Origin: Pseudomonas kilonensis
GTDB lineage: Bacteria > Pseudomonadota > Gammaproteobacteria > Pseudomonadales > Pseudomonadaceae
Direction of reading: 5' to 3'
Length of the DNA stretch: 64,000 nt
Assembly (NCBI RefSeq): GCF_001269885.1
Contig: NZ_LHVH01000035.1
Coordinates: 62,001 to 126,000, forward strand
Both the position numbers and the translations under genes were made by a program. Shown here piece after piece: positions 57,985 to 64,000 of the stretch (the first letter of the stretch is position 1; every line of letters starts with the position of its first letter). The notes below the pieces were generated by a model, which saw only the letters and a list, made by a program, of their open reading frames with translations, was not told the origin of the DNA and made no database searches.

Positions 57985-59001
57985 ATGCCCACCCCAGATA
58001 AAACCTTGCTCTGCCGTTACCACTACGACCCACTGGATCGCTTGGCCGCATGCACGCCATCGACCCAGGCCCGCACCCAGCGCTTCTACCTGAAGGAGCG
58101 CCTGATCAGCGAAGTCCAAGGCTCGGAGAGACGCTCGATATTCCAGCAGGGCGACCAACTCCTGGCGCAGCAACAGCGCCAGGACGACGCCGTCAAAACC
58201 ACCTTGCTCGCCACCGATCTGCAACGCTCGGTGCTGCACGCGCTCGATGCCATGCAGCCTCGTCCCCTCGCCTATACGCCCTACGGCCATCGCCCTGCGG
58301 AAAACGGCTTACTCAGCCTGCTCGGCTTCAACGGCGAACGGCCGGACCCGGTGACGGGGCATTATTTGTTGGGCAATGGGTATCGGGCGTTCAATCCGGT
58401 GTTGATGCGGTTTAACAGCCCGGACAATTTGAGTCCGTTTGGGGAGGGTGGGTTGAATGCATATGGGTACTGCGAGGGAGATCCGATAAATAAAAGCGAT
58501 TCAACTGGGCGCTTTTCCTTTTTCTCAAAATTAAAGCTGAGATTCTGGAAGCCACTTTCAAAACACAACAATCGCAAAACACCTGCCACGCCATATAATT
58601 TAGTAGGGATTTATAAAAAAAAGGAAACACACCAACTCTCCACAACGACCAAACCATACCGAACCGATAGAACACAACCATTAGAGTCTGCCCTCGCCAA
58701 ACCCAGCTCAAATTCACAGCCTCCCACCCCCGCACAAAGGAAAACATCACTAGATTTGTTTATCGAAACAGCCAAAAAAGAACTAACAAAAAGCGATCAG
58801 CGAAGAATCAAATCATTAATCGAGTCTCTTCCTTCAGAAAACCACAGCCAGCAACAGATAACGCACATCATGATTCGCGCCATAGATAAAAGATCTATAA
58901 CCATAGAACAAAAATACAACTATCAAGGGATTACGCCTAGCGCCGCAACCAAAGAAATTCGCAATCCACAATCCACCAAAGCTAACACTTCTACTAGCTA
59001 G
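57985..59001 (+). CDS. Stand-alone RHS-core protein, copy 5, with unique tail
   Basis: A 338-residue protein. The core is as in copy 4, but the junction reads KSDSTGR instead of xDPTGH, so the Asp-Pro bond of the usual motif is lost. The tail (about 177-338) starts FSFFSKLKLRFWKPLSK, is very A/T-rich, Lys/Ser/Thr-rich, and looks largely disordered before a helical region (IETAKKELTKSDQRRIKSLI). The last codons overlap leader box 6 of the next copy. If Rhs-like self-cleavage occurs in this family, this copy may be uncleaved. Confidence 0.78.
   Translation: MPTPDKTLLCRYHYDPLDRLAACTPSTQARTQRFYLKERLISEVQGSERRSIFQQGDQLLAQQQRQDDAVKTTLLATDLQRSVLHALDAMQPRPLAYTPYGHRPAENGLLSLLGFNGERPDPVTGHYLLGNGYRAFNPVLMRFNSPDNLSPFGEGGLNAYGYCEGDPINKSDSTGRFSFFSKLKLRFWKPLSKHNNRKTPATPYNLVGIYKKKETHQLSTTTKPYRTDRTQPLESALAKPSSNSQPPTPAQRKTSLDLFIETAKKELTKSDQRRIKSLIESLPSENHSQQQITHIMIRAIDKRSITIEQKYNYQGITPSAATKEIRNPQSTKANTSTS
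58982..58997 (+). promoter_or_regulatory. rhs leader box 6 (CTAACACTTCTACTAG)
   Basis: A one-base variant of boxes 4 and 5, inside the last codons of rhs copy 5 and 73 bp before the start of copy 6. Confidence 0.55.
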
Positions 59002-59054
59002 ACCACTGCCCTTAAAAATGATGTTCCTATTCGTATTTCTCAGAGTAAAGCCCG

Positions 59055-60104
59055 ATGCCCTCCACAGATAAAACCTTGCTCTGCCGTTACCACTACGACC
59101 CACTGGATCGCTTGGTCGCCTGCACACCCTCGGCCCAGGCCCACACCCAGCGCTTCTACCTGAAGGAGCGCCTGACCAGCGAGATCCAGGGCTCGGTACA
59201 GCGCTCGATATTCCAACAGGGCGATCAACTCCTGGCCCAACAACAGCGCCAGGACGACGCCGTCGAAACCACCTTGCTCGCCACCGATCAGCAACGCTCG
59301 GTGCTGCACGCGCTAGATACCACGCAGCCTCATCCCCTAGCCTATACGCCTTACGGCCACCGTGCCCCGGAAAACGGCTTACTCAGCCTGCTCGGCTTCA
59401 ACGGCGAACGGCCGGATCCGGTGACGGGGCATTATTTGTTGGGTAATGGGTATCGGGCGTTCAATCCGGTATTGATGCGGTTTAACAGCCCGGACAGTTT
59501 GAGTCCGTTTGGGGAGGGAGGGTTGAATGCTTACGCCTATTGCGTGGGGGATCCGGTGAATAAGACAGATCCCACCGGGCATTTCCCTAACCTATGGAAA
59601 GGTATATTAAACCGCCTGAACCTTCGAACACCCAGGCCCCGCGCAGCCGCCACATCTCCAGCGGCCATTGGCGGCGCAGCAAACACTGTTATGCCCAACA
59701 GGCGCCCAGCTGCACCCCCTCCTTATGCTGACGCAGAAGATGGCTGGAACCAGATACATGGGAATCCAATCGAGGCATCTTCTGCTTATAACGACTCGCC
59801 ACCTCACTACGCTGATCACAGATCGGATCCCATAGTCCTTTATCGCGAGCCGCCACCTCAACACCCTCTTGTTGCGTCAATTACCGCACCGATTGAAGTT
59901 GTCGCTCCTGCGCATGCTCCCCCTCCAGCTCCCACACCGCGTAGACGGCCGTTTGGATCACACCATTTAGATTCTTCGGGCAGGGTTATCTCCCCTACCA
60001 GCAGTAGCCGTCAAGCGAGCCAAGATAGAGGCCCATCCAACCCCCTTGTGCGAGTCATCCAAGAAAGAGCAGCCCAACTACGCCGAGGAAGGTCGAGGAA
60101 TTAG
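59055..60104 (+). CDS. Stand-alone RHS-core protein, copy 6, with two PPxY motifs
   Basis: A 349-residue protein. The core (1-176) ends KTDPTGH. The tail (177-349) starts FPNLWKGILNRLNLRTPRP and is Pro-rich, with PPPY at 221-224 and PPHY at 249-252, a polyproline stretch (APPPAPTPRRRP) and a basic end (RERAAQLRRGRSRN-like). It looks disordered, suited to binding modular domains. It is the last copy; the following 175 bp lead to the fdhA terminator with no immunity-like gene. Confidence 0.8.
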   Translation: MPSTDKTLLCRYHYDPLDRLVACTPSAQAHTQRFYLKERLTSEIQGSVQRSIFQQGDQLLAQQQRQDDAVETTLLATDQQRSVLHALDTTQPHPLAYTPYGHRAPENGLLSLLGFNGERPDPVTGHYLLGNGYRAFNPVLMRFNSPDSLSPFGEGGLNAYAYCVGDPVNKTDPTGHFPNLWKGILNRLNLRTPRPRAAATSPAAIGGAANTVMPNRRPAAPPPYADAEDGWNQIHGNPIEASSAYNDSPPHYADHRSDPIVLYREPPPQHPLVASITAPIEVVAPAHAPPPAPTPRRRPFGSHHLDSSGRVISPTSSSRQASQDRGPSNPLVRVIQERAAQLRRGRSRN

Positions 60105-60230
60105 AAATTGCCGATAACCATGAAAAAGTTCTACTCGAATCGGTCGTAACTCTCCTCGGCGCACTTGAGTAGGGTCCGCCAAACCAAATCGCTTCGGTCC
60201 CGAAACGCCGCCGCTGGGATGCACTGAACA

Positions 60231-60258
60231 AAAAAGGGCGACATCACTGTCGCCCTTT
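60231..60258 (-). terminator. Terminator of fdhA
   Basis: AAAGGGCGACA and TGTCGCCCTTT form an 11-bp perfect stem with loop TCAC; on the minus strand it is followed by a run of T. A copy of it lies at 57699. Confidence 0.88.
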
Positions 60259-60279
60259 CCCCGTCTTGCCCTTTACCGC

Positions 60280-61479
60280 TTACGCCGCACTAAACAACTT
60301 ATGCGGATCAATCACAAACTTCTTCGGCACACCTGCATCGAACTCGCCATAACCCTTCGGCGCATCATCCAGGCTGATCACCTGCACACCCACGATTTCA
60401 GCAATGTTGATACGGTCCCACATGATCGCCTGCATCAACTGGCGGTTGTACTTCATCACTGGCGTCTGGCCGGTGTGGAAGCTGTGGGATTTGGCCCAGC
60501 CCAGGCCGAAGCGGATGCTCAGGCTGCCCATTTTCGCCGCTGCATCGACAGCGCCCGGGTCTTCGGTGACGTAGAGGCCGGGGATGCCGATTTTGCCGGC
60601 CACGCGGACCACGCCCATCAATGAGTTGAGCACGGTGGCCGGGGCTTCGTGCTTGACGCCGTCATGGCCGTGGCCGCGGGCTTCGAAGCCGACGCAGTCG
60701 ACGGCGCAATCTACCTCTGGCTCGCCCAACAGTGCGGCGATTTGCTCGTGCAGCGGGGTGTCGGTGGACAGGTCGACAATTTCGAAGCCTTGAGCCTTGG
60801 CGTGGGCCAGGCGGATGGAGTTGACGTCACCAATGATCACCACGGCCGCGCCCAGCAGACGGGCGGAAGCGGCGGCCGCCAGGCCAACCGGGCCGGCACC
60901 GGCGATGTAGACGGTGCTGCCAGGGCCAACACCAGCCGTCACGGCGCCGTGGTAACCGGTGGGCAGGATGTCGGACAGGCAGGTCAGGTCGCGGATTTTC
61001 TCCATGGCCTTGTCGCGGTCCGGCAGTTTCAGCAGGTTGAAGTCGGCGTACGGCACCAGTACGTATTCGGCCTGGCCGCCGGTCCAGTCGCCCATGTCCA
61101 CGTAACCGTAGGCACCGCCGGCACGGGCCGGGTTGACGGTCAGGCAGACGCCAGTGTGTTGTTCTTTGCAGGAACGGCAGCGCCCGCAAGCCACGTTGAA
61201 CGGCACCGACACCAGATCACCGATTTTCAGGTTCTCGACGTCGCTGCCCTTTTCGATCACTTCACCGGTGATTTCGTGACCCAGGACCAGACCGGTCTGG
61301 GCGGTGGTACGGCCGCGCACCATGTGCTGGTCGGAGCCGCAGATGTTGGTGGAGACCACGCGCAGGATGACACCGTGCTCAATCTTCCTGCCGCGCGGGT
61401 CCTGCATTTTTGGATAGTCGATTTTCTGTACTTCGACCTTGCCGTTGCCGAGATACACGACACCACGATTACCAGACAT
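60280..61479 (-). CDS. fdhA: Glutathione-independent formaldehyde dehydrogenase
   Basis: A 399-residue zinc-dependent, NAD-linked dehydrogenase that oxidises formaldehyde to formate. It starts MSGNRGVVYLGNGKVEVQKI. Catalytic zinc ligands are in STNICGSDQHMV and GHEITGEV; the structural zinc site is CGRCRSCKEQHTGVC. The NAD fold is AGAGPVGLAAAA. It closely follows the P. putida enzyme of the same name. It heads a block of C1 genes (purU, soxG, soxA) and would clear formaldehyde released from sarcosine. Confidence 0.95.
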   Translation of the reverse strand: MSGNRGVVYLGNGKVEVQKIDYPKMQDPRGRKIEHGVILRVVSTNICGSDQHMVRGRTTAQTGLVLGHEITGEVIEKGSDVENLKIGDLVSVPFNVACGRCRSCKEQHTGVCLTVNPARAGGAYGYVDMGDWTGGQAEYVLVPYADFNLLKLPDRDKAMEKIRDLTCLSDILPTGYHGAVTAGVGPGSTVYIAGAGPVGLAAAASARLLGAAVVIIGDVNSIRLAHAKAQGFEIVDLSTDTPLHEQIAALLGEPEVDCAVDCVGFEARGHGHDGVKHEAPATVLNSLMGVVRVAGKIGIPGLYVTEDPGAVDAAAKMGSLSIRFGLGWAKSHSFHTGQTPVMKYNRQLMQAIMWDRINIAEIVGVQVISLDDAPKGYGEFDAGVPKKFVIDPHKLFSAA

Positions 61480-61578
61480 GCTTTCACCTCGCTGTTGTTT
61501 TTGTGGAACTGCGTTGCCCAGGCAGGCAGCGCGTTGATTGCTCGGGTTACAGATGCTGTTTTTGCGTTGTTAGTAATG

Positions 61579-61668
61579 GCCTCTTCGCGAGCAAGCCCGC
61601 TCCCACATTCGACTGCATTCCAAAGGTGGAACGCGGTCGAATGTGGGAGCGGGCTTGCTCGCGAAGGC
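61579..61668. repeat. REP pair, GTGGGAGCGGGCTTGCTCGC class
   Basis: Inverted arms 61579-61612 and 61636-61668 lie between purU and fdhA. Confidence 0.85.
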
Positions 61669-61673
61669 GTCCA

Positions 61674-62531
61674 TCACAGCACCACAGTACGATTGGCGTT
61701 CAAGAACACCCTTCGCTCGATGTGATACCCCACGGCCCGGGCCAGGGTGAGCCCTTCGATGTCCCGACCCTTGGCGATCAGGTCTTCGGGATAGTGGCTG
61801 TGGTCCACCACTTCCACGCCCTGGGCGATGATCGGACCTTCATCCAGGTCGTTGTTGATGTAGTGCGCCGTGGCGCCCACCAGTTTCACGCCTTTGTTGT
61901 AGGCCTGGTGATACGGCTTGGCGCCCTTGAAGCCCGGCAGCAGCGAGTGATGGATGTTGATCGCCTTGCCGTCGAGCTTGCGGCACAACTCCGGCGACAG
62001 CACTTGCATGTAGCGGGCAAGGATCACCAGCTCAGCACCGGTGTCTTCGATCACCTGCCACACCTGCCGCTCCTGGGAGGGCTTGTCGTTCGGGTCCAGG
62101 GGGAAATGGTAGTAGGGAATCTGGTGCCAGTCGGCCAGAGGCTTGAGGTCGGGGTGGTTGGACACCACGGCCACCACGTCCATGGACAACTGGCCGATGC
62201 GCTGGCGGTAGAGCAAGTCGTTGAGGCAGTGATCGGCCTTGGAGACCATGATCACCACTTTGGGCCGGTAGTTGGGCGGCGTCAGTTCGAAAACCATGCC
62301 GAAGGCTTGCGCGCGTTCGGCCAGGCCGGAACGGAAATTCTGCTCGTCAAAACCGTCGGGTTGACGAAACTCCACGCGAATGAAGAAGCGCCCCGAGAGT
62401 CGGTCGTCGAAGGAGTGGTGCTCGGTGACGTAGCAGCCCTGCTCGAACAGAAAGCGGGTCACCGCGTCCACCGTGCCGAGCACGCTGGGGCAGTCGGCAG
62501 TCAAGATCCATGTGTCTGGGGCGCGGCTCAT
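61674..62531 (-). CDS. purU: Formyltetrahydrofolate deformylase
   Basis: A 285-residue enzyme that hydrolyses 10-formyl-THF to THF and formate. It has an N-terminal ACT domain (TWILTADCPSVLGTVDAV) and a C-terminal formyltransferase-fold domain with the catalytic Asn/His/Asp region (INIHHSLLPGFKGAKPYHQA; GATAHYINNDLDEGPII). AGAGGAG just upstream supports the ATG at 62531. It supplies free THF for sarcosine demethylation next door. Confidence 0.95.
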   Translation of the reverse strand: MSRAPDTWILTADCPSVLGTVDAVTRFLFEQGCYVTEHHSFDDRLSGRFFIRVEFRQPDGFDEQNFRSGLAERAQAFGMVFELTPPNYRPKVVIMVSKADHCLNDLLYRQRIGQLSMDVVAVVSNHPDLKPLADWHQIPYYHFPLDPNDKPSQERQVWQVIEDTGAELVILARYMQVLSPELCRKLDGKAINIHHSLLPGFKGAKPYHQAYNKGVKLVGATAHYINNDLDEGPIIAQGVEVVDHSHYPEDLIAKGRDIEGLTLARAVGYHIERRVFLNANRTVVL

Positions 62532-62546
62532 TCGTGATACTCCTCT

Positions 62547-62654
62547 GATCGTTCCCATGCTCTGCGTGGGAATGCCGCCATGGACGCTCTGCGTCCGCCT
62601 TTTGGGACGCGGAGCGTCCCGGGATGCATTCCCACGCAGAGCGTGGGAACGATC
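62547..62654. repeat. REP pair, GTTCCCACGCTCTGCGTGGGAA class
   Basis: It has the same class and internal structure as the repeat at 26456. It lies between soxG and purU. Confidence 0.85.
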
Positions 62655-62658
62655 GACA

Positions 62659-63291
62659 TCAGGCCTGCACGCTCAACCCATACTCAGCCGCGGCATCCTG
62701 CAACCACAGCCACCAGTAATCCGAGAAGCTGCGGCGGATCACCAGTTCCCAGGTGTCTTCGCCCGTGTGGCGGATCACCAGTTGCGACTTGGCGAACACC
62801 GTGCCCACGGCCTTGCCCACCGGGAAGTTGCTTGGGTGAACGTCATAGCTGGTGGACTTCATCAGCACGTCGCGCACGTTCGGGCCGGACAGTTCGAGGA
62901 TCTGCTGGCCACCGCTGACGTTGACGATCTGGATGTGCAGGTCGCCCAGGGCTTCACGCAGTTTCTGCTCGGCGGCAAACTCTTCGCCCGTGGGCACCAC
63001 CAGCAGCCATTCGTCCGGGCCAAGCCATTGCAGGCTGGTTTCACCCTTGACGATGACGGTCAGGGCGCCCGGCAATTCCAGGCCCAGGGCCTTGTGCACG
63101 CCGGCGGCGAACGCCGGGTCGTGACCGTCGCCACGAAGGGTCAGGTGGCCCAGGAGTTTTTTCTCGCGCACGGTCACACCGGCGTTCTTGCGGCCCTTGC
63201 CCACCAGGCTGGCGAGGTCGGCATGGTGCAGCGACGACTCGGCCTTGGCCCCGGTGGTTGGGCGTTGTGGGTACACGTTGACTGCGGTCAT
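62659..63291 (-). CDS. soxG: Sarcosine oxidase gamma subunit
   Basis: A 210-residue subunit of heterotetrameric sarcosine oxidase, which oxidises sarcosine to glycine with transfer of the methyl carbon to THF. It starts MTAVNVYPQRPTTGAKAESS and shows the gamma-subunit pattern LGPDEWLLVVP and VNVSGGQQILELSGPNVRDV. The start at 63291 is the family start; the longer in-frame extension comes from REP DNA. It follows soxA in the leftward direction. Confidence 0.92.
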   Translation of the reverse strand: MTAVNVYPQRPTTGAKAESSLHHADLASLVGKGRKNAGVTVREKKLLGHLTLRGDGHDPAFAAGVHKALGLELPGALTVIVKGETSLQWLGPDEWLLVVPTGEEFAAEQKLREALGDLHIQIVNVSGGQQILELSGPNVRDVLMKSTSYDVHPSNFPVGKAVGTVFAKSQLVIRHTGEDTWELVIRRSFSDYWWLWLQDAAAEYGLSVQA

Positions 63292-63337
63292 ATGGAGCAC
63301 CTGTCTGAATGCTTGTTCGACCTGCCGGTGGGTGGCG

Positions 63338-63426
63338 CTGTGGGAGCAAGGCTTGCCCGCGATGAACGATAACTCGGTCTGATGGCTACCGTGTCGCCTG
63401 CATCGCGAGCAAGCTTTGCTCCCACA
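63338..63426. repeat. REP pair, GTGGGAGCAAGGCTTGCCCGCGATG class
   Basis: Inverted arms 63338-63365 and 63400-63426 lie between soxA and soxG, inside the sox operon. Confidence 0.85.
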
Positions 63427-63450
63427 CGCCCCCACCACAGGGCTTAAATG

Positions 63451-64000
63451 TTAGATATTCTGCCGATCCCCCTTCGGATCGAAGAACACCGAAGAAACAA
63501 TCTCTGCCTCGATCACGCTGCCGTCGGCCAATGGCGCGAACACGCGCTCGCCCATCCGCTTGAGGCCGCCCTTGACCACGCCCATGGCAAATGAATAACC
63601 CAGGGAGTTGTGGGCATAGCTGGAGGTCACGTGACCAACCATGGTCATCGGGATCGCCTGCTTGGTGTTGAACACCAGTTGCGCACCCTCCGGCAGCCAG
63701 ACATTCGGGTCGATCGGCTTGAGGCCCACCAGTTGCTTGCGCTCTTCACGCACGCAATCTTCGCGATTCATGCCGCGCCAGCCAATCCACGAGAACGGTT
63801 TGGTCCGGCCTACGCACCAGCCCATGTTCAGGTCGTCCGGGGTCATCGAGCTGTCAGTGTCCTGACCGACGATGATGAAGCCCTTCTCGGCCCGCAGTAC
63901 GTGCATGGTCTCGGTGCCATACGGGGTCAGGTTGTACTTTTTGCCGGCCTCGACGATCTGCTCGAGCACGCCCATGGCGTAGTCGGCCTGCACGTTGATT
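63451..64000 (-). CDS. soxA: Sarcosine oxidase alpha subunit (C-terminal part only)
   Basis: The window ends inside this gene; the visible 183 residues are the C-terminal aminomethyltransferase-like (GcvT-fold) domain that binds THF. Visible motifs include YGTETMHVLRAEKGFIIVGQ, WIGWRGMNREDCVREER and HVTSSYAHNSLGYSFAMGVV, which match SoxA. The full subunit is about 1000 residues. It is transcribed leftward, ahead of soxG. Confidence 0.93.
   Translation of the reverse strand, partial: INVQADYAMGVLEQIVEAGKKYNLTPYGTETMHVLRAEKGFIIVGQDTDSSMTPDDLNMGWCVGRTKPFSWIGWRGMNREDCVREERKQLVGLKPIDPNVWLPEGAQLVFNTKQAIPMTMVGHVTSSYAHNSLGYSFAMGVVKGGLKRMGERVFAPLADGSVIEAEIVSSVFFDPKGDRQNI

Noticed and set aside
47784..60104. 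The rhs genes as fragments of one broken rhs gene
   Set aside because: Each of the six has an intact start, an intact core and an uninterrupted tail, and five have the same leader at a similar distance. Independent decay would not give this.
60649..61725. A 358-codon frame opposite fdhA
   Set aside because: The minus-strand fdhA has full zinc and NAD motifs; the opposite frame has none and runs into REP DNA.

Overview
The window is chromosomal DNA of a Pseudomonas, almost certainly of the P. fluorescens complex. It is GC-rich. The gene order davBA-pqqFABCDE, three long acyl-CoA dehydrogenases, bioBFHCD, glcB and creBCD matches, from memory, the P. putida PP_0350-PP_0383 and P. aeruginosa PA0461-PA0508 regions. 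REP-type inverted repeats lie between many of the genes, and a GacA/Rsm small-RNA locus is present. No rRNA, tRNA, CRISPR array or insertion-sequence transposase was found.

Layout. 1-9.7 kb: end of a lysine monooxygenase gene (davB), davA, then the complete PQQ cluster pqqF-A-B-C-D-E and a linked S9 peptidase. 9.7-17.5 kb: a Pmp3-type membrane peptide, a GacA-controlled Rsm decoy RNA on the minus strand with its upstream activating sequence, three paralogous acyl-CoA dehydrogenases and a diguanylate cyclase; one dehydrogenase has a tandem PsrA-like operator. 17.8-22.8 kb: a rod-protein-like small gene and the biotin operon bioB-F-H-C-D, transcribed leftward and divergent from comF. 22.9-35.7 kb: a ModE-type regulator, a PhoX phosphatase, SrkA kinase, RarD, GcvR, malate synthase G, a lone receiver protein, a CBS/nucleotidyltransferase protein and a DnaQ-like exonuclease. 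35.9-41.6 kb: an ECF sigma factor, FecR, a TonB receptor, a PepSY reductase-like protein and a 59-residue companion, together a ferric-siderophore cell-surface signalling and uptake unit. 41.8-47.6 kb: a glutathione S-transferase, a 39-bp minisatellite that grew inside a REP pair, and creD, an esterase, creC and creB.

47.7-60.1 kb is the accessory region and the most interesting part. It holds six short stand-alone RHS-core genes. Each has a nearly constant 176-177-residue core ending in DPTGH, followed by an unrelated, AT-rich tail of about 150-180 residues. Five share a leader box 73-84 bp before the start codon. Three tails carry PPxY motifs and all six tails begin with a short basic amphipathic stretch. 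No immunity genes lie between them. Interleaved are two paralogous secreted small proteins and a cold-shock gene that share a palindromic operator, a DUF2780 protein, a retropepsin-like protease and an acyltransferase. A broken copy of the 3' end of fdhA lies between rhs copies 4 and 5, showing that the array grew by duplication. 60.2-64 kb returns to core metabolism: fdhA, purU, soxG and the end of soxA (formaldehyde, formate and sarcosine C1 metabolism).
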